Source: Ephemerocybe angulata (lineage: Eukaryota; Basidiomycota; Agaricomycetes; Agaricales; Psathyrellaceae). Taken from it: a DNA stretch of 64,000 bases. Under the pieces are notes generated by a model that was not told the origin of the DNA, did not search any database, and was given only the letters and a program-made list of their open reading frames with translations. The first letter of the stretch is position 1. The number at the start of each line of letters is the position of its first letter. Both the position numbers and the translations under genes were made by a program. Where the stretch lies: NCBI GenBank assembly GCA_013368325.1, contig JAACJK010000221.1:372001-436000 (forward strand). The letters are read 5' to 3'. This document shows positions 44,296-55,963 of the stretch, piece after piece.

Positions 44296-44922
44296 ATGAA
44301 CACAAACTCAGGCGCTGTATTGGATCGGGCAGCACTCATCGCGATCGCCCAGACGAATCGATCAGCACTCGCGAATACTCCAAAGAACCCCAGGACTATT
44401 GAGTTGTCCCTCTGGGCCTCAGTAGTGTTTGCAGGGGGCGCCTTCATATGCTCTGCCCTCCGACTGGGTGTTTTGACGTTCTGGGCCATCCTCGTAACGA
44501 CATTCCTCACCATCATATTCCAAGCCATCGTACTCTTCCGACTTACGAAGGAGAAGCGACGTTCGAAGCAGCAGCAAGATGTTGTCAACACGCAGAATGG
44601 GGCACCCGTAGCAGCATCGAGGGCGCCATATATCACTGCCATGCTCCCTGTCGTTATCTGCGCGTGGATCCTCACCGTGTTTTGGACGGTGTGCTCAGGC
44701 TTGAGCATCTATTCTGTTGTCGTTATTCAATCTTTTTTTGGGGGACGCTATGAGGCGTTGAAGATTGTCCAGTCTCTTGAAATGGTGTTCGCTTGTGTAG
44801 AAATGGCTCTTTCCGTTACTATCGCCGTTTTGTGTAGCTTAGATTACCAGCATAGCCGTCGCCGTGGAGCAGTAGAGATGTATGCAATTAGCGAGGATGC
44901 TGTACTGCTACGATACCATTAG
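44296..44922 (+). CDS. Small four-helix membrane protein, type 2
   Basis: Single-exon gene; 208 aa from the ATG at 44296, chosen for its CCACCATGA context and because the 52 upstream codons of open frame (from 44140) look non-coding. Four hydrophobic helices are visible: about 36-54 (LSLWASVVFAGGAFICSAL), 58-79 (VLTFWAILVTTFLTIIFQAIVL), 113-136 (AMLPVVICAWILTVFWTVCSG) and 160-180 (VFACVEMALSVTIAVLCSL). It shares size, helix number and gene order with 42724-43515 but little sequence that I can align by eye. Function unknown. Confidence 0.65.
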   Translation: MNTNSGAVLDRAALIAIAQTNRSALANTPKNPRTIELSLWASVVFAGGAFICSALRLGVLTFWAILVTTFLTIIFQAIVLFRLTKEKRRSKQQQDVVNTQNGAPVAASRAPYITAMLPVVICAWILTVFWTVCSGLSIYSVVVIQSFFGGRYEALKIVQSLEMVFACVEMALSVTIAVLCSLDYQHSRRRGAVEMYAISEDAVLLRYH

Positions 44923-47900
44923 AAATATCTATGAACCATGTCTTTCGTTCTTCTAAAGGTAGCCATTGGGTAGCCACTCACCTGGAGTGGTTGAAAGGTC
45001 CAGGGAACCGGTCAAGCTGCAGCTGTTCTTCTTCCCAAGTAAAAAACGCCTATGGTGCTTTGTATGTAAACCGTGGGGAAAGCAGCCGGCAGAGGCTTGG
45101 CAGGCTGGGTCGTTGATGCGCCTCCGCGAAACGAGCTTTGACTCGGACTCGAACAGCTTCGTGGATCCTTCGCATGTTCTCAATGTCCTCCCAAATTAAG
45201 CGCTGAGCTTGTATACCAATGCTTAACTCTTGCTCACTCTATCCCCGGTTTCAGAAGGAGTGCGCCTTCTCGATTGCTGATCTGTTCACCAGGAGCCTTT
45301 CACTGAAGCTTGTGTTTTGTCAGGTTGGCCACGGAGACTCGGCGAGACTCAAGCACAAGCTATCTACTATGGGGGGCCATGCTTGAATGCAGGGTTGGGA
45401 AACGGCGACACAGTCATATGCAGAATAAGTTTGTCTGCAGCCTAACGCCAATCATCCGAACTCCCTCCGGTGCCTCACCGCATGGTTCTCATCGTCGACA
45501 CAGGGGATGCTTAGCCCTTGGTTGCTCCTGGTTCTCCAAAGTTCTCAACTCTTTAGGGGGTATTATCGCACTGCGATATGGGCTGGCTGCGGAATCCCAG
45601 TGAAGGGGTACGCATGGAGGGTTAGTGGGCCCTCGTGGACGATCTGAGGGCGGGTACCCCTACCCACTCACAGCTGGTGCACTGACTCTTCTTGGGTACC
45701 TGGAGAGGCAAATAGAAAGCCTTTGGCTGAGTATGTAGAATGCATACTATCAAACCGCCTGACTATAGGAAAGCCGCGGTGATTCCTTCTCTCTGCTCTA
45801 CCCAAGGGCCACGCTTGCTTGGACACTCCGCACCCTCGCAGTTCCCAACAGTCTGGGCCTTCGAAGGCGAGCCAACTCGCCACGATAAGGCCCTGCACGA
45901 CAGATTGTGCCACATTGGAGCAAGCACGTTGGTGCGATCTCACCTCCCAATCAGACCGCCGCGGACACGCCACCAGCAACCCCTCTGTCTCCCTCTGCCG
46001 ACAATTTAACTGCATCGAACGACTCGCGCGGGCACGCGTCATTCGATCTTCCTCAGTAACAAGTCTGGAATTCCAGAAACCACTCTTTGAAATTTCTCTA
46101 AGGAATGGCAACGGTGTTTGGGACCGGTGCGAAATACAGATGCTTTCTGCCCCGGCGTCCGGGTCGGGATCGACCAGAAGGCTGCCAGCTTCCGACTTTC
46201 GAAATCCCTCGCAACGCAATCGAAACCCGTGGCTCGTACAGGAGACCGAGACCGAGAGGCACCCTGTTCATACTCCCAACCAAAATGCCTTGAACGTCCA
46301 ATCCTCCTCCTCCTTGTAGCTCCTTGTCCTCACTTGCAGAATACTCACCGCAAAGCGAATCCCCTCAGTATGTAGAATGAATGCGCAGCAATCAATCGTC
46401 GTCAACGGCGACCCACCGCGTTGAACGCGCGCTTACTTCAAGTGCACCCGAGGCCCGACGGACGCTTCCATCAGGCAAGCGCGGTACCATTTCCAGCAAA
46501 TTTCCAGCTTCCCAGACGGTGTAGCCGCTTGTAGCCAAATGCCCAAGGCAGGTCCAAGGGGACCAAGAACCCCTCAAGAACCTTGCGGGGCAGAGAGCGG
46601 CTGCGTCGAGCCTTTTCGTATTTACTTCAAGAGACGGGAGTCAGCCGGAAAGCTTCGAGCCGTGTACAGTGGAGAGGTGGAGAGCTGTGGAGTGCGCCTT
46701 GAGGGGCTTTAAGGTCTTTAACAGTACCACCTGTATGTAGGCTTTGCTTGGGGCTTCTTGGGGCCTGAGCGCAGCAGGCCCCGACGGACCCGATCAACGT
46801 TAGACTCGCAGTGGCGAATCGATAAGGAGGTTATAATTATCGTTATCTGGAAAGTTATTAGGCGGTCTAAACATACACAGTTAGAAGATTCTAAAGAACG
46901 GATCTACGACGGCTCTTGCTTGTATTATTAGACATGCTTTAGACATATGCAGACTCCACAACAACTCCACAGTACGTCCAGTACGTGCGCAACCACGAAA
47001 CGAACGGGCTTCATCTGTAGAAAGACTGAGTTCACAATGCCGGGAAAGACTCGAGAGAAGGAAGCAGGGATACTTAGGTCACTCGTTCAGTAGGACGTCG
47101 GATGGGATAGACAAACAAAAACAAGTCCACAACACAAGTCCGAAGCCCTCTCGATCTCACTCACACACAACATGGAAGTCAATAATGATATTAGAGCATA
47201 CGCACACAGACAAGAAAAAGAAAGACATATTCAAGAAACAAGCGAACACTCTATATACAAGCGAAGACATTATTAGTTGCGATAAAAGGAAGGAAAACTT
47301 TTGAGGGCGAGGGCGAGGCGGGAATAAGAACGGAAGCGTCAAGAGGCATGAAGTAAAACGGTACTATGTAGAAAAGGAAGGGCGATCCAACCAAATGATA
47401 ATTCCAGAGGGGGTGAAGGGGGGTTATCCTGCGTGTCGCCGGAGGTCGTGCATCTCGGTCGGTCGTCCGCCGCACAATCGTCACATCGTCCGAAGCCAGC
47501 CCCACACCATCCCATCACCATCGCGCTCACACCAACCATCACACCACACGCACGTCGCGCTCACACAGACCAGCCTTGGAAATCAAACGAGAATCCATTT
47601 TTATCCTCCACTACGTCTGCGTGAGTAAACAGGTAGAAACGAACAATGCGACATTAGGATGCGACGAGAACGAGATCTTCTAAGCAGAGCGGGCGTCGAG
47701 CCCCAACTCCGTACGACGACGGACGGGAAGGCAAAGCGCGCGGCAGATGAGGTGGTATGCAAGGTGTTCGCGCGAACGGGAGGATTAAGGGAGTAGCAGG
47801 TATGGCGGGAACGAGTGATGCGGTATACGGCGATGAGGAGGGACGACGACAGCATGCGGCGATAAGATAGGCTGTGCGCAGAGGAGGAGCAGGAGGATGT

Positions 47901-47989
47901 AGGTGAAGAAAGGGTAAAGGGGGCAAATAGGATTATACACATTAAGACTTCCAAATAATTTCCAAGCGATGCGAGACGTCCTCGAGGGC
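44923..47989. other. 3-kb gene-free region downstream of PMA1
   Basis: No frame here has splice-supported continuity or a recognisable motif. The last part (about 47100-47989) is the 3' flank of PMA1 and is purine-rich on the plus strand. The middle (45.7-46.7 kb) contains many short open frames on both strands and may be decayed repeat sequence, but I found no terminal repeats. Confidence 0.35.
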
Positions 47990-50900
47990 TTAGGTTCGGC
48001 TCGGGTTCCTGGCCAAGGTCTGTCCGACCTTCTGCGCCTGGATCGAGCTGAAGCGCTGCAGCTCCTCGGGCTTGACGTGCACAGAGACACGTCCGAAGCC
48101 GACCTTCCTTGCGGCGCGCTTGAGGAACGACACACGGTTGGAGTAGAGCGACTCGTTGATGGAGGCAGCGCGCGACTGGGTGCGGGTGAGGGGGACACCG
48201 CCGGCGACGTCGCGAGCGAGCTGGCGCTCGTGACGCTTGCGGAGGTACTTGATGACGGTGGCCTTCATGGCGAACTTGACGAAGTCAAGAGGCAAGAACC
48301 AGACGATGTTCTAAAGGAATCCAAGTTAGACAAAGTCGTCGGCGACGGAAACGGCAAGGACTTACCCAGACCCAGACGATACCGATCCAGCCTCCAGAGA
48401 TACCCTCGACCTTGGAGAAGCCCCAGTCACCGTACGCGGCGATGATGGACGAGATGAGCTGAGCAAGGCAGAAAGCGATGAACAGCGCAGCGGAAGGCCT
48501 CTCCATGAAGAAGAATCCGTGGGCACGGGTGACGAAGATGAGGGCCTGCGAGATGATGGCGACCTGGAGGTAGATGATCATGTGCAGCTGGGGGTCGTTG
48601 GCCCTGGCAACGTCCCCGGAGAGTCGGACGCCGAACTTGTCCTGGAAGAAGGTGGTCTCGAGGATGGCACACACGAGGGCAATGCTATAGAGCTAGTCAG
48701 CAAACCATTCGACGAAACGAAAGAGAGGAACGTACGTAGAGGCGGAGAGGTAGAGACCGTAGGCGATAGCGTAGGCGAAGATCTCGGCCAAGTCCCAAGA
48801 ATCAGGGGTGTTCGAGGGCAAGACACGATCGACGGAGAGGGTCATGATGGTACCATCGTTCAGGAGAGCAACAACAAGAATCATGAAGGGAGGGAAGTCC
48901 AGCTTGTAGGCGAAGGCAAGAATGGCGAAGCAGACGACGATACGGATGGTGACGGCGCAAGCGTAGATGGAGTAGTTACGCATACGCTGGAAGATGATAC
49001 GGGACTGGCGGATGGCGTGGACGATGGTGGAGAGACCGGGCTCAGTCAAGACGATATCGGCGGCACCACGAGCAGCATCGGTAGCACCCTCAACGGCAAT
49101 ACCGACGTTGGCACGGGAGAGAGCGGGGGCGTCGTTGGCACCGTCACCAGTCATGGCGCAGAGATGGCCGAGACCCTGGAGACGCTTGACGATCTCGTAC
49201 TTGTGCTCGGGGAAGACTCCAGCGAAACCGTCGGCGTCCATGATCATGTGGTCCAGGTTGACGTGCTTGCTGCCAGGGGCGGGTCCGTCCTTGAGAACCT
49301 TGGCGGGGTACATGTGGTCACCCATACCGAGACGACGACCAGTCTCCTTCGCGATGGCGAGCTGATCACCGGTGACCATCTTGACCTTGACACCGAGGGC
49401 CTGAGCATCGTCGATGGTCTGCTTGGTATCGTCACGGGGAGGATCGAAGATGGAGAGGAGACCAATGAGCTCAAAGCCGTTGCCCTCAGCCTCGAAGTCG
49501 TTACCGTCAACCTCCTCGAAGGCGACAGCGAGAGCACGGAGACCACGGGAAGCGTACTCCTCGACGTCGGCCTCAAGACGGTTCTCGAGGTCCTCGGTCT
49601 TGTTGCGGGTGCAGAGCTCGATGATGATACCGGTCATACCCTTGGTGACGCGCTTGAGCTTGCCAGAGGACTCCTCGCGGTAGGTGATCTCGGTACGCTT
49701 GTCGACGGGGTTGAAGGGCTTGAAGTCAAGGAGGGTGATGCCAGCGCGAGCACGAGCAGGGTCGCCGAGGGCAGTGACGGTGGCCAAATCAATGGCATCC
49801 TGGTTCTCGGTACGGGAGGCGTAGGCGGCAAGGAGAATGACGTCCTCAGCGGAGAAGGGGCCGTAGCACTTGACGGTGTTGCGATCGATGGTAAGCTTGT
49901 TGGTGGTGAGGGTACCAGTCTTGTCGGAGCAAAGGATGGTGACACCGGCCAACTCCTCGATAGCGGTGATACGGGTGACAATGGCCTTGTACTTGGCGAG
50001 CTGCTGGGCACCGACGGCGAGGGTGACGGACAGGACAGTGGGCATGGCAATGGGGATACCACCGATCAAGAGGACGAGGATGTTGTCGAGACCGCGGCGG
50101 TACTGGTAGCGGAAGCCAGCGTACAAGCAGAAGATCTCGGCGAGGACGAAGGTACCGATGGTAACAAGGCAGAAGGTACCGATTTGGGCGAGAATCTTCT
50201 GCAAGTGACCGGTGGTGTCGTCGTCCTGACCGACGAGGGAGGCGGCACGACCGAAGAAGGTGTTGGCACCGGTGGAGATGACGACACCCTCAGCTTCACC
50301 CTGCTTGCAAGTAGAGCCACTGTAAGGATACCGTTAGAGTGGAGTCGAAAGCGCCATATGCGAAAAAGACGTACGAGAAACACTGGTCACCGGCCTTCTT
50401 GGTGATGGGGAGGGATTCACCAGTCAAGGCGGCCTGGTCGATGGAGACGTTGATGGCCTCGGTAAGACGGCAGTCGGCGGGGACAATGTCACCAATCTTG
50501 AAGGCGACCATATCACCGGGAACGAGGATGGACGACTCGATTTCCTTCCAGCTTCCGTCACGGCGAACCTTGGCCTTGGGGGCGAGGGACTCCATGAGGG
50601 CCTTGACGGCGTTTCCGGCGTTGCGCTCTTCGTAGAAACCGATGGCAGAGTTGATGAACAGGAGGAGGACGATACCGACGAAATCGGGCCAATCCGGGGG
50701 CATGCCTTGACCGTTGGAGAGGGCGATGGCGACCAAAGCGGCGGCCTCCATGACCCAGGAGAGGGGGTTCCACATGAAGGACAGGAACTGCGGGGCGGTC
50801 AGAGGGGGGTCCGACGCGACAAAGGGGGGAAACTGACCTGGAGGAGGGGGTTCTGCTCTTCCGACTCGAGCTTGTTGGGGCCAAAGAGCTCAAGACGGCG

Positions 50901-51286
50901 GTCGGCCTCAGCGCTGGGGAGACCTTCCTCCGTGCACTGGAGCAGCTTGAAGACATCGTCGATCACGATGGTCTCGAGATCGACCTTCTCCTTGTCGTAG
51001 AGGTCCTCCGCGGTGAGCTCGATCTGCAGACAGAAGACAGGTCAGTACGAGGGCGCGTCGGTTGTTCAGGGGGTCAAACGCACAGTAGCCATGTCGACCT
51101 TGGCGTCTGGGCGGCGGTCAGCGACGGGTACGACGAGGAGAGGTAGAAAGACATACGGGTCGCCTCCTCTTTTTCATGACCAAAATCCTTGTACTCCCTC
51201 TTCCTCTTGGGCTCCTCGACGGGGGTGGAGGGCTCGACCTGAATTTCGTCAGGCCCTCGCTCTTTTTCGTTTTCGTTGGCGCTCAT
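47990..51286 (-). CDS. PMA1: Plasma-membrane proton-pumping P-type ATPase
   Basis: Exons 51286-51157, 51106-51084, 51023-50838, 50787-50375, 50319-48736, 48684-48366 and 48310-47990 give 991 aa. It pumps protons out of the cell using ATP and energises nutrient uptake. Visible P3A features: first helices with [20 protein letters not shown], the actuator motif LTGESLP, the phosphorylation motif [12 protein letters not shown] (Asp383), [14 protein letters not shown], the nucleotide-binding segment [15 protein letters not shown], the hinge [15 protein letters not shown] and the helix motif [20 protein letters not shown]. The C-terminal cytosolic tail has the [20 protein letters not shown] regulatory segment and ends LARNPSRT, as in other basidiomycete pumps. 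The small second exon (23 nt) is inferred from phase and from AKVDMAT. Strong third-position C bias fits very high expression and creates long shadow frames on the other strand. Confidence 0.96.
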
Positions 51287-52996
51287 TGTTGGAAACGACG
51301 ACGACGACGACGACGGGGGGATGGGGAGCGTCGGCAGCGAGGGGAGGGGCGAGATGGATGAGAGGAAAGAAGGCGACGGGGATTTGAGGAAAACAGAATT
51401 GGTTGATATTTGCTTTTATTAGGCCCGGAAGTGCTTATCTCACATTGAGCCGTGATGCCAAGCCGAGTCCAGCCGAGCACGGCGGGTGGCTCCTCTGGGA
51501 CCACACGGCACAACCAAAACCGCCCGTCCGACAACAGTCGGACAAGCCAGAGCAAAAATATCCCGGCAAATGACGCTCCCTGGGGGCGTAAGCTGCGTGA
51601 TATCATGGAGAGTCCATTCGCCCAAACCCTCAATTCAAGTGACACCCATCTTATCTACGCCCCCACCCCGTTTCCTGAAATTATTTAATCCACCAGCGGC
51701 GTCCAGCGGCGCTCGTCGCTCTTCACGCACAGCCTGCTCGTCCTCGCCAGCGCGCGCCATCGCGACAGGGCGATCGGAGTCGGGTCGGAGTCGGCGCGGG
51801 ACCAATGTGCGCGCTTGATGGGGCTAAACTTATCTATGATGCCCCCATACATATACCCTATCGCAAAAGCTCATGTGTTCAACGCCAGTCGACGCTGGAG
51901 CCGGGAAACCGTCGCACGTTCAAACAGCCTGGCCAGTCTCGCCCCCGGATTCCCCCACACCCCCATGTCCTCTCGACGCGTTTCAGAGCCCCCCTTCGAA
52001 GCCCTCGTCCTCACTCCGACCATTGACACGCACCGATCGCGTCCAGCACATGGCCAACGGACCCAACATGAACATCGCAGGACCCCGTCCGAATCACAAA
52101 ACCCCCGGACTCTCTTTGACGCGAGATCAACGTGGAGTACTACTAGTCCTAATACTTACAGACGCCTGGCTTCTTCGTAGACGCGCAGTGATCGACCTCC
52201 TTTCTATGTCAATTTTTGGGCTTTCTATGTTACAGAGTCGACACAAGGTGCCCGAGCCTGCTCTTCCTTCACCTTCACCATGCTCGGAGGGTTGCAGGTC
52301 GTCGCCACCCGCTTCGTCGGCTATGGGCTGTTGTCATCGCAGAACCCTCTCGTCATTGATGCAGCAGATGGACGGTCGGATGGATGTATCAAATCCATTC
52401 AACAACCTTACATGTACTCTTACAGCCTGTCGACCGACCGTCCGACCGTCGTTCCTCGCACCAAACCGTTTTTCCGCTGTACATACCACCTTTCCGAAGT
52501 TGAAACTCTACCATTCCGAGTCCAACTGAGAGAATTCCGCTGGGCGTCTGATAAGAGGATTATGGGTGGATCTAATAATAAATCAAGCCATGCCACCAAC
52601 CACGCATCCGGCGGCGACCCGACCCCAAAGAGCGAAAATCCCTCCTCCCATTATGATACAGCTATCTCCGAGTCTACAGCCTTGCCCGCTGATACTCTAA
52701 TGGACCAAAAATCAAGATATCTTCAAGTTTGGGCCCTTGAACGAACGCGACAATAGTAAGGAGGGACCCCGGGGCCCGGACCCACCAGGAATGCAGGCGA
52801 ATACCGCTCTCCGAGTCGGATGGTAGGGAATGAGAGAATATCGCTGGTCGCTGGCGCAAGGTGCGCACGCCCGGTACGTGCAACCCGCCTTGCAACCCGC
52901 ACGGTTCAACGGTTGCCCAGCAGTGTGGGTGTGCGGGAGTCCCGAGATTCCCCATCCATCATAGGTGGATGTTTTGTTGGTGTGTTGGTGGGGTAG
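51287..52996. other. PMA1 promoter and upstream region
   Basis: The first few hundred bases before the PMA1 ATG are the likely promoter (AATAAAAGC on the minus strand near 51412-51420 as an A-rich element). Two plus-strand open frames (51873-52529 and 52280-52756) overlap each other in different frames and show no family features, so I do not call them. Confidence 0.4.
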
Positions 52997-53167
52997 GTTG
53001 AGGGGGAGTGGGTACGTTAATTATTAAGACGTCAGGTGCTTGCTTGCTGTATCAGCTAACTGCGAAACGATAGACTAACATGTTGAGGGGGAGTGGGTAT
53101 GTTAATTATTAAGACGTCAGGGTTGCTTGCTTGCTGTAGCAGCTAACTGCGAAACGATAGACTAACA
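52997..53167. repeat. Tandem duplication, two 85-bp units
   Basis: Copy 1 is 52997-53081 and copy 2 is 53082-53167. Both begin GTTGAGGGGGAGTGGGTA and end GCGAAACGATAGACTAACAT, with a few substitutions and a single-base insertion (GTCAGGTGC against GTCAGGGTTGC). The second unit runs directly into the inverted repeat at 53140-53204. Confidence 0.9.
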
Positions 53168-53204
53168 TTTCGCGAAATCGGGTCTATCGTTTCGCAGTTA
53201 GCTG
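53140..53204. repeat. Inverted repeat with 23-bp perfect arms
   Basis: Arms are 53140-53162 (begins CAGCTAACTGCG) and 53182-53204 (its exact reverse complement), separated by 19 bp that itself contains the 10-bp palindrome TTTCGCGAAA (53168-53177). A transcript or single strand would form a long hairpin. The left arm is the 3' part of the tandem unit at 53082-53167. Confidence 0.9.
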
Positions 53205-53462
53205 ATAGGTAGCTATGATAATAGGCTGTTCTAAGCTGTTCTATCCATCCTCCATGCGTATATATAAGAAGGTTCGTTTGTTGGGATGTATGCATAAACG
53301 AGTGCAATTCATGGGAAGTTAAGAATAGAGAAGCAACATCTTATGTTAGTTACGAAAGAGTTTAAAAGTTCAACGACAATTGATTGGATGGGTTCTCCAG
53401 TACTGCGGTGCATGGCTACACGACTTTACACGGTCGCCAACCAGTTACCAGCAGCGTTCATA

Positions 53463-53731
53463 TCATCAATATCAGAAATGCGTGACCGACCGTCTTCTAC
53501 ATCCTCATTATTCATATCAAACATGCTCAGGGTAGCACGGTAAGTAGGTATCATGAGAAAACTGACTGACTGACCGTTCACCCGTACGAAGTCATGCGTC
53601 TAAGGCTTGTCATCAATATCAGAAATGCGTGACCGATCGTCTTATACATCCTCATATCATTGAACATGCTCAGGGTAGCACGGTAAGTAGGTATCATGAG
53701 AAAACTAACTGACTGACTGACCGTTCATCCG
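53463..53731. repeat. Direct repeats with 147-bp period
   Basis: About 122 bp at 53463-53584 recurs at 53610-53731: both start TCATCAATATCAGAAATGCG and contain CTCAGGGTAGCACGGTAAGT, ending in GACTGACTGACCGTTCA. Small indels distinguish the copies. No coding content. Confidence 0.85.
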
Positions 53732-55963
53732 AGTGCACACGACCGTCGGCCTCGACGGTGATTGGGACGCGGTGAGCCTTACGACTTACGCTCCCCACAA
53801 CGCCCCCTCCAACGCGCGGCGCCAATCCCCATTCTCGAAAAGATAAGCAACCTTCCATATGTATCCAGCCGCATCACCCTGAATATTGAATCCTCCTGCC
53901 AACAACGAGCCGAAGAAGGCAGCCCGGGAGCTCGCAGTCTCCAAGCAAAAACGTGCCGTCGTCAAGGACGCTTGGCACAGCGGTTCTCCCAGAGAAGATG
54001 ATGTATGAACTTCAACAGCGCAACACGGCCTATCGTAGCCTATCGTCGCGAACATCAACGGTGCTGATCGCCCTCAGTAGGACATCGAGCTTCTCTTCTC
54101 TTCCGAAGAAGCCTCAGAGGCCTTGGCGTGCGCAGCAAGTAACTTAAGTACCTGTAGTAAGGTTCTGTATTAACTTATTGGATGGAAAGACTTGTATTAG
54201 ATCGCTAGCACGGGCTTGGCTGGGGCTGTATGTTCTTGGGCTCTTCTTGGGTTGCGAGTTTGTTGCGAGTAGCGTCGTAGATTAACTTCGTAGCGTGGCT
54301 TGGGTGCTTGGACCCGAGTGAGTACCAGATGGCTAGACACGACCGCCGGCATAGCGAGGACTTGGCGAGGACAGACATACGAAATCGGAAATAGAGTTAT
54401 GTACCGGTTGGTTTGTCGACTGGTCTTGGTCTTGCGGGAAGGTGCGAACCGTGTGCTTAGCCTGAGGGGTCGACATTCTCTGGGCTCTGTAAGTACCCTT
54501 AATCGCGCTATTTTACACCATTTTACAGGACGTGCCCTTACCGCACGTCTGGGTCGCTCGGTGTACGGGGTTTTCCGAGTTCCCAAGGTCCGAATGGGGT
54601 CACCGGGCGGCAGGTGCGACGAGCATCAACCGAGCGTGGCTTGCGCCCACACGAACACACATCAGGATCAATCGAAGTACTGAGCAGTGAGCTTGCTCAA
54701 GACGTGCAGGTGCCCGTGGTATATGCAAAGACGGCTAACACAGACTGAAAAACATGAGTGAAAACAGGTACGCAGTATGGAGTCCAAGTTCAACCACTGG
54801 TTACCAATTCCATAGCCCAGTGTATCAGTTTCTCGTACCAAGAAAGATGCGGTATATGGTATACCTAGTCTTAGTTGAAGTCAAACAGGTGCACCAGCTT
54901 TTAAAGGCTCGGGAGACGGGGTATCATTCAGGGTGGCTTTGGGCTGCGGCTGGAGTCACAGTGCAGCGAGTTTTGAGTTGTTCCGAATATGGCACGGCAA
55001 ATTGCCGATGCAACGACTCGGACAAATGTTATCTTGTATACAAAGTTATGCTGTCCATTGCTTATATACTTAGTCTATAGCCTATTAATCCCAAATAGAA
55101 GCATTTGAAACTGGTGGTAGCCCATGCATGCCTATGTGTTGTTCCCTCTCCTGAGCTCCATGTTACTTGAAATTCCAAAGCTTGTAAACATAGAGGAAGC
55201 ATGGGAACCCGAAACCAAAGTCAGGACAAATCGACAAATGGAAATGATCCGTTCAGGTCCCTAGTATAGTAGTATCACTGCTGAGGTACTTCAATTGATG
55301 AATCATGACAATCCAAACGCCCAACACTTAATTAGACGTGTGCTTCCGAGCCGCTGTGTTATATGGCTCGCATGGTTCACCGTAAATTAGCTCGTTTTAC
55401 CGTAAATCTGCGTAAAACGTTCTGAAATAAGCTCTTATTGAACTTATTGAACTTATTTTACAAGCAAACCAGTCCAGATGTTGCCCCTGTGTTCCATGCC
55501 GCAACGTCCAAGCAACGTCTAGAGTCCAGACTCATTTGAATGTGTGTGATCATGTGTGCGCTATCTGCGTCGTAGCAAAAGCCGCGTAGACTTCATTTGC
55601 GCATTTTCATTTATACTACACTGTGTCTGTACAAAGCATACCTAGCCGCCTGTTTGCCCACATCCAGTTCTCAGAGAGTTGAGTGCTGTGGTTGCTCTGG
55701 TCACCGGCGTTGCGGCGGTGCCGCTTGCGGACCCTGATGACCTTTTCTTTTTCGCTTCCTACCATGTTCGGTGTTCCCACCAATGTAGTCGCTTTTGTAT
55801 CTCCTTCCAACAGCATTTGAGCTGCTCTGTCGGGATGTCGGGATTCTCTGCGTCATTCGATCGGTGCGCTAGCTCGATCTCGATCACTGGCACTTTGTCT
55901 TGCTGTCCCTCGCTAGCACTGCTTGACACTCGTCTTGCGCTTGTTCACATATTCTCTATTACC
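53732..55963. other. Gene-free region upstream of the Crypton gene
   Basis: No gene is supported. A minus-strand frame at 54058-53786 and a plus-strand frame at 54300-54683 are open but unrecognised. If the mobile element has 5' untranslated sequence it begins somewhere in the last few hundred bases; the recombinase frame is open without ATG support from 55679. Confidence 0.35.

Noticed and set aside
48519..50405. 628-codon open frame on the plus strand
   Set aside because: It is wholly antisense to PMA1, whose motifs and splice sites are unambiguous. Strong third-position C bias of PMA1 creates stop-poor shadow frames. The translation is a monotonous Gly/Asp/Val/Glu sequence.
51873..52756. 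Two overlapping plus-strand frames upstream of PMA1
   Set aside because: They overlap in different frames, have low-complexity or unremarkable composition, no splice support and no family features.
53786..54058. 90-codon minus-strand frame
   Set aside because: Composition is protein-like but isolated, with no start context, neighbours or known family.
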